Shown: positions 57,801-64,000 of the stretch, piece after piece
How the letters are laid out: every line of letters begins with the position of its first letter
Numbering within the stretch: position 1 is the stretch's first letter
From: Histomonas meleagridis
Taxonomy: Eukaryota; Parabasalia; Tritrichomonadida; Dientamoebidae
Length of the DNA: 64,000 bases
Assembly: GCA_020186115.1 (NCBI GenBank)
Contig: WSYJ01000186.1
Location: forward strand, 3,021,501-3,085,500
Direction of reading: 5' to 3'
Translations under genes and position numbers: made by a program
The notes under the pieces: generated by a model
What the model was told of the DNA's origin: nothing
Database searches by the model: none
The model's input: only the letters and a program-made list of their open reading frames with translations

Positions 57801-60203
57801 AAATGTTGCAACTCTTTTCCTCATTTGATCATTAGCTTCTGTTATAGGTGCATAACATCGTAATACATTATTAACTACATTCATATGATTTTCAAATTCA
57901 TCTGATATTGTAGGTAATAAAGAAATTGATTCCATATAATTAAATTTTTCTACATATGGTAAAATTGATTGTCGATTTAATTGTAAAATTTCAACATTCA
58001 TCTTCAAGAATTTTAATATTAAATCTATCCATCTTTTATCATTTTTATGTGTTAATGATTCTTGAAATAATTTTTGGATCTCTGGGAATAAATGATCAAA
58101 TGGTGTCTTTTGTAATTTAGGATCAAATGAACCAGAATCTAATAACAAACCTTTTTTAATTAAATTTAATGTGAATTCTTGAATCATTGGATCAAATAAT
58201 AAATGGAATAACATTTTTACAAATGTTGAAATACAAAATAAAAAACATCGTGCTTTATCATCATGTAAAAACAAGTCAATTAAATTTAAGATTTGAATAC
58301 TTGATTGTCCTACATTAAATAAAAATGTCGAATTAATATTCTCAGAGATAATTCTTAATTGTATTGAATGTAATTTTAATTCATAATTTACTATAATAGT
58401 CTCAATTAAATTAGGTGTAATTGATGATATAAATGAATCTGGATTAGCTTTAAATAATGTAGTTAAAAACTTTACTGCTTCATCAGCCATTTGTGGTGTA
58501 GAATATTTAAAGATATTACTAACAGCTGATAATACTTGATTTGCATTTTGTGGATCTTTAACATAACATTGTGCAAATAATTGATAAATTGTAGTTCGTA
58601 ATAAACAAAAAAATCCTAAATAAGGTGAATCTTGTTTAGTTGTCCACATATTATGTTTTTTATTAAATGCAAAGTTATCCAATAATTTATCAAATCCATG
58701 AAATAATGATAATGCATTAGAAACTTTAATAATATCAATAGATAATAAAAATTGTACAATGAAATAAGTAATTTCTGCTGTTAATACTTCGGGAATTGTT
58801 AATAATTTAATTTGTTGATTAGATTTATCTAAAATAGATTTAGTAAATTCTAATGAAACTTGTGTAAAAGTCTTTAAAAATAATATCGATGAAGGATAAA
58901 TAGTAAAACTTTTTAATATAGTAATTAATAAATCTAATTTTTCGACTTTTAATATTATATTATCAATTCCATTAAAATCAAATCGTGCTAATTGATCAGG
59001 ATCTCTAAGTGATGAACAACAATTAATTTCATTAATCAAAATAGGATTAGAAAATGTGTTTACTGTTAAAAACTCATGTTTTTCTAAGTTTATAGGTTTT
59101 AATGAATTTATGAATTCAGTTGAAATTAATTCTAATTCAGTCTCATCAAAATCATGATATAACTCAAAACCAACAAATGGAAATCGATCAATAGACCATA
59201 TAGTAAAAAAACATATAAAATGAAACATTTGATGTTCCCATATACCCATAGCAAACTCTGGTCCTAAATCAGTACAATAATGTAAAAAACGTAAAAATGA
59301 AATCCCTAATTTAAATAGTTTTTGTGGATCATATCGACCTGAATCTAAATATATAAAACTTAATAAATTAAAACCAATTTGTAACACTGGTTTAAATAAT
59401 TTAGAATAATGTTGTATAGAAAATTTGGGTTTTAATTTAAGAAAACTTAATGGTAAATGTTTACAATCTTTTAATACTATGGAGTCAAAACTTTCGGGTC
59501 TAGAGACAAATTTCTCAATTTGGAATTCATAATAATGAATATAAAATTGGAAAATAGGTATAAAAACATCATTTGAACAATCATGATTATCTGTATATTT
59601 AAAAAACATATTAAGAATCCCTGAAATTACAACAGAAATATCATTAGATGGCGGTAGTCCTTCATTTGATAAATTTAAATATAAATCAAGTTGCTTAAAT
59701 AATGAATCTGATAATTGAATTGCTTCTTCAAAAAATGTGGGTAGATATGAAAACAATTGAAACAATTCTATTAATTTACGAAGTTTATCAAGGCTCTCAG
59801 GATGGCCAGCAATGGCTTGTGGAAAAACAATTTTTATTTGATACATAAAAATTATTAGATATTGAAAAAAGATAGGTGCAATTGGCATAAAGGCTTTATC
59901 TATTTTGGCACAGATCTCTTGATTGGACAAAAAATAAGATGTTAACTCAGAATATTCGGGTATTAAAGGTTGATCTAAATGGAAGAGTTTAACAAAGAAT
60001 TCTTCTTCAGAGAGATTACTTGAAGCTTTAATTTCTTGCCTTGTATATACTTTGTCTGGAATTCGAGATAATATATTTTGAAGATCTGGAAAAGATGCAA
60101 TTTGACTGTCCTTACGGGATGACTCAGCGGTAAACCACTTCACCCAAATCTTATGTATTGGGCTTGCAATAGCTTTTGGCTTCAAAAAACTAAACAATCC
60201 CAT
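51849..60203 (-). CDS. Giant BEACH-WD40 protein with LamG-like and PH-BEACH domains
   Basis: The ATG at 60203 gives 2784 residues; the longer open frame runs into a tRNA gene and is not used. Most of the first 950 residues are helical armadillo-like repeats. A concanavalin/LamG-like domain lies at about 995-1085 (NKFSFVVRFELGAVW, then WYHLVVTIDSSLISFYIDG). The PH-BEACH domain is at about 2045-2140 (CLFSTQSRLIMITDQYEGN). The BEACH domain is at about 2160-2395 (ISNYEYLMYVNLIGGRSFND, YPVFPWVL, FWNIEKSYN, ELIPEFF, LPPWAKDADDFIHIHRKALE). A WD40 region follows at about 2530-2784. This is the layout of LvsA/neurobeachin/LYST proteins that control vesicle and lysosome traffic or cytokinesis. The gene is AT-rich throughout. 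Stop TAAA. Confidence 0.93.
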   Translation of the reverse strand: MGLFSFLKPKAIASPIHKIWVKWFTAESSRKDSQIASFPDLQNILSRIPDKVYTRQEIKASSNLSEEEFFVKLFHLDQPLIPEYSELTSYFLSNQEICAKIDKAFMPIAPIFFQYLIIFMYQIKIVFPQAIAGHPESLDKLRKLIELFQLFSYLPTFFEEAIQLSDSLFKQLDLYLNLSNEGLPPSNDISVVISGILNMFFKYTDNHDCSNDVFIPIFQFYIHYYEFQIEKFVSRPESFDSIVLKDCKHLPLSFLKLKPKFSIQHYSKLFKPVLQIGFNLLSFIYLDSGRYDPQKLFKLGISFLRFLHYCTDLGPEFAMGIWEHQMFHFICFFTIWSIDRFPFVGFELYHDFDETELELISTEFINSLKPINLEKHEFLTVNTFSNPILINEINCCSSLRDPDQLARFDFNGIDNIILKVEKLDLLITILKSFTIYPSSILFLKTFTQVSLEFTKSILDKSNQQIKLLTIPEVLTAEITYFIVQFLLSIDIIKVSNALSLFHGFDKLLDNFAFNKKHNMWTTKQDSPYLGFFCLLRTTIYQLFAQCYVKDPQNANQVLSAVSNIFKYSTPQMADEAVKFLTTLFKANPDSFISSITPNLIETIIVNYELKLHSIQLRIISENINSTFLFNVGQSSIQILNLIDLFLHDDKARCFLFCISTFVKMLFHLLFDPMIQEFTLNLIKKGLLLDSGSFDPKLQKTPFDHLFPEIQKLFQESLTHKNDKRWIDLILKFLKMNVEILQLNRQSILPYVEKFNYMESISLLPTISDEFENHMNVVNNVLRCYAPITEANDQMRKRVATFPMHEIQKSIMGLPFGEETINLLLRLLFEQPISLSNLPKSAEIHNQKILPFLHNTTQHLPQHTIIFCFISKICSPSVTNKLKVFRSKMPICILKYIQSFSCNLDCTPEQHTSINTLLNLFSTVSSFVFHWKTFFECIRSMRPFPQNQRAWWTSILISCFTNILSSITRETPSSFFHFDGRHSGIYLPQIDSNYISNKFSFVVRFELGAVWGLPNTKPCLLCFVTTSNQRLELYFEKNNLVIEYQRSEKAPLLKHMLNYDFESNHWYHLVVTIDSSLISFYIDGKPSQKFQLKRQLKFTQNINDGVIGNISKSKIAASESPLIFNVSCLYLFSTSLSSSIISSMSLLPLDFVYNFSPSTMLSYKELPQECTSLFNETSPLNLNLIFCFNARMTIGNICANLAKNDIQNATVKGQIIPFSTTFCDVTTNLGGLKTFLPLFEQVDYPIYKETDCDSSNFLHSLVGLFARFCICSDIIQSDFIHVDGFKCLSSLLSKIKPSTFTRQICNQLLDFYSELNCDEYKLTMIRDFWMNFTLWRHTPSDIQIYLIEHCYNTLLKQDIDLIKAATSVNDFIMLVSDEKNVEIRKCYWKFVRKLAKYQFTLEDQRSLFILSTLEDNVDLHLEALTNMHKLMLKRIGNYHKFIENYGYYDEFIILFSSPYEQVRLFGLKFLTLIFSFEISNEIKIPPNQFNQSFLTSISMFNPYNGTNEMWNASMNYFFDSSLPLQKHIFPFICFISNYYELDVIRKFISDLNNSFDDLTSTKCISLISIPAWYRWFFHLMLQGNRPELKFDEDEEMIQIFAKLCSTIILKNNKNNSFGEVLAYFQSLEIIHNWDITLFLRKMFCKLIEYLQPYINETILAIVVKEIFCYLFYIPSTEPFYYNSQLLSLHDIPIHNNLSSFTQGHTLLKIPDEKVPIPNNYSYNFSARIEPNGTWLDIDVAFSLIDFIGLLINPPQVNEAETRKIYDLSFTMFDCQFKYYDIYSFILYFIVRISPIGFDPYKLFYERYNNKAYYHSQEVYMFANAFYHYCIKKKSYNMFDVFIENFKIPFNKILQSNSNTFFKQTIEQDFLELTKEPVLNYFNLIRSKSDSYKDQMINLLLSLPTKDKIFKQQDKKLSHSNQYLEVHKNEYERFISEVQRLKIICEKAYKHISRDLSSNGGPWCISGKIKHWKLWNINDCKFRRIYMKPNLKFEDHMMASFMRDGSNAENAQVKYEKWLDAQDLPPSKIDEDEEMIDVNIEINSQKDCLFSTQSRLIMITDQYEGNFYIYKEEICFDGSEPSSKSVQFPLSSITMILHRSYLHFDYGLEFFLTSQKSYFFFFNKGNRSKILQIMKNSSLPNLKPGGLQLTSSKECILPYTEKWKNGLISNYEYLMYVNLIGGRSFNDLSQYPVFPWVLSNYSSETLDLNDPKNYRDLSKPIGTLNPKRLQKLIETYELCPDSPEKCLYRLHYSNAFYVAHYLVRLEPYTTFHIKVQDEKFDKPNRMFWNIEKSYNAVTSLNNDFRELIPEFFTLPDFLINHNNFDLGNHDELNLRINDVVLPPWAKDADDFIHIHRKALESRYVSQHLNEWIDLIFGYAQTGENAVKMNNTFHAYCYQSSISKYNANSNPELIKQIQILASNVGIIPRQLFTSAHPKKLYYYPPIMKLGHTYLFHLLITLNMNICYLTFFNDNLYMLTNHLQLISMNLPKTFRNSTFQPIFVNLGSLNKYLYITNNGTIPPKSLVFLTEPSRIITSSLWDNSFHVFRIEQNSINHCYSQSQKYSLISALCNAGGQNLLTSWRDSSLTLWNINQLEKNNQPLYRVTPHLTSLVDIDANQNMKIIASLDKNKQLVLSHLSTGRYIRAIDIDVQGIVQKVMLFDIGYIAIASGIQKPAPETTISIYNINTRFIKETKFDNTIQYWRKVEVDNGFSGIGVVLENGCFILLELPSLEKLMNIKLDRKIMSFIFIQQYLTFFLVDENNNLLYLDLEQKTAFKRKGSQKKIGN

Positions 60204-60255
60204 AAGTTCTAAATTAGGGATACCCCAGTAAATAATCAGAGAATAACAAATAAGA

Positions 60256-60272
60256 AAAAAATTAAAAAATTT
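60256..60272 (-). terminator. Pol III T-run terminator of tRNA-Thr
   Basis: On the minus strand the tRNA 3' end is followed by AAATTTTTTAATTTTTTT, a standard oligo-T Pol III stop. Confidence 0.7.
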
Positions 60273-60344
60273 GCCTGCGAGCGGAGTCGAACCGCCGACC
60301 TTTCGCTTACAAGGCGAACGCAATAACCACTATGCTACGCAGGC
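60273..60344 (-). tRNA. tRNA-Thr (anticodon TGT)
   Basis: Read on the minus strand, the 72-nt sequence folds as a cloverleaf. The acceptor arms GCCTGCG and CGCAGGC pair fully, the anticodon stem TTCGC/GCGAA encloses loop CTTGTAA with TGT in the centre, the variable loop is AGGTC, and the T arm GGCGG-TTCGACT-CCGCT has one G-U pair. Internal box A (TAGCATAGTGG) and box B (GGTTCGACTCC) are present. There is no intron and no encoded CCA. A run of T follows downstream on the minus strand as a Pol III stop. The gene sits between the divergent ATGs of BEACH (60203) and the eIF4G-like gene (60434). Confidence 0.96.
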
Positions 60345-60433
60345 TGACGTTTTTTATAAAAATCATATTTATAATATAACTTTCCCAAAAACACCCAGAA
60401 TAGCTGCATTCAAAAGTGACAAAATCACAAGAA

Positions 60434-62341
60434 ATGGAAAATCGAACACCTCAAAAAGAAAGTATTACTGTTGAGAAACCTAAAAAAACAGCGATCAATT
60501 TGCTTGTTGATGGGAAAAAAATCGAAATAAAAAAAGAATCATCAGTCAACAAAATTTCTATTCTTCCTAGAAAAAATTTTAATCCAAGCGTTCAAAAGCC
60601 TGATAAATCTAAAGACAATAAATTAAAATTTTCGTTTAATAAAAGTTATACGAAGGCTGAACTACTTGCTTTCATTAATAATCTTGAAAAAGAATCTAAC
60701 ACAAGCTTATCTAAACAGCTAATTAAACCTACAAAAGGTTTTATTATGCTTATGAATTATGTTTATGAATGTAATTCTACTCAAGGTAAATCCCAAAGTG
60801 GTAAAAAAGGAAAATCCAACAAAAAAGGATGGGGTTATTCGAAGCCTCCACGCTCAACTTCGGCCGAGTTAGTTGTTATGAATGCAAATAGATTTACCAC
60901 TTCTCAATATGAAAAAAATACTGGTTATTATGATGAAAATTCCGATGAAGCCTTTAAGGCAACTGTCAACCAAACCATGAATCGTCTTACAAAGAGTAAT
61001 GTTGATGATACTGTTTCTGAAATTGCGAAAATTGTTCAAGCCAATCAAAACAATATCCCAAGAATTGATTATATTGTTACCACACTTGTTGAAAAAGCCT
61101 CTAAGGAGCATTTTTTTTCCGATCTCTATGCAGATTTCACAAGTAAATGTAAAATGTTAACTGAACGAATTATTGAGAAAACTACAAATTTATTTTTCGA
61201 CATCATTGCAAATCCTGGTACGGAAGGCGATGCTTTTTCATCAGCTACATGCATCGGTTCAAGTGCATTTTTCGGCGCCTTATCAAACAAATCAATTATC
61301 AAAGAAGAAAGTATTATTCAATCAGCGTTTAAAGTTATCGATAGTATCTTAAAAGAGCTTAAGAATCCTAAAAGTGAGAAAGTCTCGAATCTTGTTGAAA
61401 TGATGAAATCATTCTTTTCACATGGAGGACCAAATGTTACTAAACTTGTTAATGATAAAGCTCCAGAAATTTGGGAACTATTTGAAAGGGCAAAGACATC
61501 GAAGAACTTAAAGAAACGACTTTATTTCTTCTTCGTTGATGTCTCAGAGAAGAAAGATGAATGGTTAACAGGTAAAGTTAATTCACGTAATGAAATAATG
61601 CCAACGAATTCTAATGAAGACATATCACTTGTGAATAACTTATATGCGAATTATGAAGATTCAAATGAAGCTGAACAAATATCTATACCTATCAGTAATT
61701 TCCTATTAGCTTCAATGGATTTATATCCTGATCAACATCAAAACCATATTCATTTTAGTGGATTTGTAGCTAAAACATTAGTATTAAACAAGGCCAAATC
61801 GAATGATGTTAAGAAAACGCTTTTAATATCAATTCAGAAATATAATGATAACTCAGTAATTAATGATTGCCCAATGATATGGATAAATGTATCCGATTTA
61901 ATTAATGAGTTCTTATTAAATAAATTGATATCATTAAATGACGCACGAGAAATTCATAAGAAATATCCAAAGTGTAAAAATTATGACCCATTTAACTCTA
62001 TGAAATGGTACATCGATGATAATTATGACTTCTGTGATGCAGTCGAATTAGGTAATGATTGGCCACAAGAAATTAAAGACGCGTTAAGAATGCCAAAAAC
62101 TATACTCGAACATCCTAATGAATTAATGATGTCGAAATTGATCGCCGTGGCTTTAATTAGGTCAATTGTGGAATATTTGGGTGATAACGCAATAAATTTA
62201 AAGGCGTATGACGAATGGAAAAAATTAATTAATTTGGCATTACAGAAAGAAGAAAAAATCGTAGTAAGAGAAATAGAAAGTTGTATTAGTATGTATGATT
62301 TACCATTTACTGTTGATGAATTTTGTGCTCATTTTAAGTAA
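60434..62341 (+). CDS. eIF4G-like translation initiation scaffold (MIF4G)
   Basis: From the ATG at 60434 the product is 635 residues; the frame opens six codons earlier only from GTG. Residues 72-78 read YTKAELL, matching the canonical eIF4E-binding motif Y-x4-L-hydrophobic (compare YDREFLLGF of eIF4G). Residues about 165-370 resemble a MIF4G domain: FKATVNQTMNRLTKSNVDDT, IVTTLVEKASKEHFFSDLYA, and later helices with IWELFERAKTSKNLKKRLYF. MIF4G binds eIF4A and RNA. The rest (about 370-635) is helical and could be an MA3/HEAT-type region. The role as a cap-complex scaffold is inferred from these two elements together. It diverges from tRNA-Thr and BEACH. Confidence 0.75.
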   Translation: MENRTPQKESITVEKPKKTAINLLVDGKKIEIKKESSVNKISILPRKNFNPSVQKPDKSKDNKLKFSFNKSYTKAELLAFINNLEKESNTSLSKQLIKPTKGFIMLMNYVYECNSTQGKSQSGKKGKSNKKGWGYSKPPRSTSAELVVMNANRFTTSQYEKNTGYYDENSDEAFKATVNQTMNRLTKSNVDDTVSEIAKIVQANQNNIPRIDYIVTTLVEKASKEHFFSDLYADFTSKCKMLTERIIEKTTNLFFDIIANPGTEGDAFSSATCIGSSAFFGALSNKSIIKEESIIQSAFKVIDSILKELKNPKSEKVSNLVEMMKSFFSHGGPNVTKLVNDKAPEIWELFERAKTSKNLKKRLYFFFVDVSEKKDEWLTGKVNSRNEIMPTNSNEDISLVNNLYANYEDSNEAEQISIPISNFLLASMDLYPDQHQNHIHFSGFVAKTLVLNKAKSNDVKKTLLISIQKYNDNSVINDCPMIWINVSDLINEFLLNKLISLNDAREIHKKYPKCKNYDPFNSMKWYIDDNYDFCDAVELGNDWPQEIKDALRMPKTILEHPNELMMSKLIAVALIRSIVEYLGDNAINLKAYDEWKKLINLALQKEEKIVVREIESCISMYDLPFTVDEFCAHFK

Positions 62342-62463
62342 TAATAAATTTTTTGAAAAATTTCTTTCTTTTTTAATATAAAAAATGAGAAAATTTAACA
62401 AAAACATTTAATACGCGATCTTGACTATTAATTTTGACTATGATGTGGTTTTTTAATTAAAAA

Positions 62464-63261
62464 ATGCCGGCTTTTGAATTGATGCCAAATTGGGAACAGT
62501 TCATTAAAATGATTTTTGCTTTGCTTTCATTTATTCAAGTTCCGATTGGGAGGTTTCATCCAGAAGATACCGAAAATGCTTATAAGCTTACAAAATATAC
62601 ATCAATAAAATATCCATCTTTTGACAAATGCTTTAGAAATGAAGTATTTACGATTCCAAATTATGATTATTCAAAATTGGAGGCTGACTACAAAAACATT
62701 ATTGAACACAATCGTCTATATAAAGAATATTTGGAAAAAGATCAATCAAAATATTTACTTGATCCGAACAATAAACTAACTGCTGACGAAATCCTTGCTG
62801 TATTTATTTACACGGACATTGACTATTTTTGTGAAGATTTTACACAACAATTATCATTAGGAAATACAGGACATTATAACTGTTATTTCGAATATCTCTA
62901 TAATGGTATCCAAAAAATCAATCCGAAATATGGCTATGAGACTTTATATCTTGGTACAAGATATGAAACAGATGAACATAAAAAACAATATTCAAATCTC
63001 GTTACAGGTGTAAGTAAAAGTGAACGTGTTAAAATAAATGAATTTGAAAACGTTATTAAAACAGGAAATGTATCTGTTGTATGTATTGTGCTTGCATTCG
63101 ATTGTGAAAATGAATTTGACTTTGTAAATGTATTCGATTGCGTAAATGAATTTGTCTTTGTTAATGTATTCGATTGTGAAAATGTATCTGTAATCATTGG
63201 TGAGCATCCTTTGATTACTTCTTTTGTGATGTCCAAATTTCCAAATGTATTTTCTCCGTAA
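62464..63261 (+). pseudogene. ADP-ribosyltransferase-like gene, truncated at a junction with antisense BspA
   Basis: The 265-codon frame starts at a good ATG. Residues 1 to about 178 look like the N-terminal half of an arginine-type ART: LTADEILAVFIYTDIDYFCE (compare the family's LTxxExxALxxYTxxxY), then YFEYLYNGIQKINP and TLYLGTRYE (like xxVYRGxxx). After about 62995 the frame reads the antisense of a BspA gene (low-complexity FDCENEFDFVN and so on). The catalytic STS and ExE motifs of an ART are therefore absent, and the protein cannot be an active enzyme. ART assignment is by pattern only. It may be a real recombination junction or a misassembly. Confidence 0.4.
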
Positions 63262-63953
63262 TCATTTAATACCATAACAAATACTGAAACATTAAAAAAA
63301 ACAGAAATTCCAATGGATGGTTCATTAGTTCCATAATAATAAATACACTTTAATTGTGAGCAGAATGCAAATGCAGAATCACCAATTTCTTTTACATTTT
63401 TGCCAATGACAGCAGTTTCTAAATTAGAACAAGATGAAAAAGCATATCCTCCGATTGATGTAACTGAGTCAGGAATTTTGATGCTTAAAATTTTTGGACA
63501 TAATGCAAATGCAGAACCTCCAATTTCTTTTACATTTTCGCCAATGACAGCAGTTTCTAAATTAGAACAAAATGAAAAAGCATATCCTCCGATTGATGTA
63601 ACTGAGTCTCCAACGTATACATGGCTCAGAAGCGGCCATTCACTGAATTCACCAGATGATACTGAGACATTGCCAATGATAATCACATAAATAGTTGAAT
63701 TCGTATATTCATTTGTGAAATCATTTTCGTTATATATTAAAAGCGTTTTATTTTCATCTATATACGTTGATGTTGACAAAGAAAATAATACAAAAGCAAA
63801 TGAAAAAAATTGGAAACTTTTGTTATGGGATTTAAAAATTACTAAAGATGAAAATATTTTAACAAAGATTAGAAATAAAAACATTATACACATTAGTATG
63901 AAAAAGAACTTACTAAAGGATTTAATGTCTGAAAGTGTTTTGTGATGACACAT
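62934..63953 (-). pseudogene. BspA-like leucine-rich-repeat protein, truncated 3' end
   Basis: The frame has a good ATG at 63953. It encodes two N-terminal hydrophobic segments (about 16-40 and 47-60), BspA repeats (SVTSIGGYAFSFCSNLETAV and at least three more), the element CIYYYGTNEPSIG, and hexapeptide stalk repeats (DTFSQSN, TLTKTN, SFTQSN, TFTKSN, SFSQSN). After the start of the post-stalk region, near 63010, it runs into antisense of the ART-like gene and stops at 62934. The Tyr-rich segment, transmembrane helix and tail present in the copies at 18 and 25.5 kb are missing. It is closely related to the 18-kb copy in repeats and order. Without a membrane anchor it would be secreted or non-functional. 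Confidence 0.7.
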
Positions 63954-64000
63954 TAAATTTGAATTATTTGAAAAAATGTTTGACTTTAAATTAAGTAAAA

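Noticed and set aside
51849-60323. Longer BEACH protein starting at 60323
   Set aside because: The extra 40 codons read through the tRNA-Thr gene and start at a tRNA-encoded ATG; the ATG at 60203 lies outside it.
1-64000. Spliceosomal introns (trichomonad 3' motif ACTAACACACAG)
   Set aside because: I looked for the extended 3' motif on both strands and saw none; the gene frames are continuous apart from single-base shifts that do not look like introns.
1-64000. CRISPR array, prophage or bacterial origin
   Set aside because: The repeats found are direct tandem repeats without spacers, and the genes are eukaryotic (Rab, BEACH, L40 fusion, MAP65, ESCRT-III).

Overview
The window is AT-rich eukaryotic nuclear DNA, most likely from a parabasalid flagellate (trichomonad), with Tritrichomonas the best guess. 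The reasons are: almost entirely intronless genes packed on both strands; very short upstream regions carrying Myb-site-like (TAACGG) and CCTTT/initiator-like elements; TAAA overlapping most stop codons; and a gene set typical of these protists (BspA-like leucine-rich-repeat surface proteins, a Pmp-like beta-helix protein, membrane subtilisin, many Rab GTPases, coiled-coil proteins, a 7TM-RGS protein, a giant BEACH protein). Genus is inferred, not shown.

Layout. 0-5 kb: a small tail-anchored protein, a membrane subtilisin and a MYND-finger protein. 5.5-6.7 kb: a decayed BspA gene. 7.7-15.7 kb: a housekeeping block with a MATE transporter, a RAWUL-like protein, ubiquitin-L40, a coiled-coil protein, a Rab GTPase and V-ATPase subunit A. 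A perfect 216-bp tandem duplication lies inside it. 15.9-20 kb: surface proteins (a decayed tail fragment, a Pmp-like protein and a BspA protein). 21.4-25 kb: a MAP65/Ase1/PRC1 protein and a helical protein of unknown function. 25.4-29.4 kb: a broken BspA gene and kinase/coiled-coil relics. 29.5-34.5 kb: a Rab, an importin-beta-type karyopherin and ribosomal protein L3. 35-45 kb: a pseudokinase, HSP70, a bacterial-type BspA, a PP6/Sit4-like phosphatase, Snf7/CHMP4 and an exportin-like karyopherin, followed by a 50-bp tandem array. 45.4-51.8 kb: a coiled-coil protein, three small unknowns, an Aha1/Hch1-like co-chaperone, a 7TM-RGS protein and L23. 51.8-60.2 kb: an 8.4-kb BEACH-WD40 gene. Then come tRNA-Thr(TGT), an eIF4G-like protein, and a tail-to-tail junction of a truncated ART-like gene with a truncated BspA gene.

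How the genes relate. There are no operons. Neighbours share short divergent promoters or have nearly touching 3' ends. Functional themes are translation (L3, L23, L40, eIF4G, tRNA-Thr), nuclear transport (two karyopherins), membrane traffic (two Rabs, Snf7, BEACH, V-ATPase), chaperoning (HSP70, Aha1-like) and the cell surface (BspA, Pmp, subtilisin).

Most interesting signals: (1) L40 and L3 share a 12-bp promoter element at exactly the same 14-nt distance from ATG; (2) strong 5'-to-3' third-position GC rise inside V-ATPase A, HSP70, an exportin and a BspA gene; (3) several membrane-anchored surface genes are broken by single-base frameshifts in homopolymers next to the transmembrane segment; (4) an isolated 14-bp GC palindrome; (5) a bacterial-type BspA gene unlike its neighbours; (6) the ART/BspA chimeric junction. 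L3 also needs two homopolymer indels corrected, so assembly error must be excluded before calling any frameshift biological. Many open frames begin at non-ATG codons, so I moved starts to the first plausible ATG where one exists.
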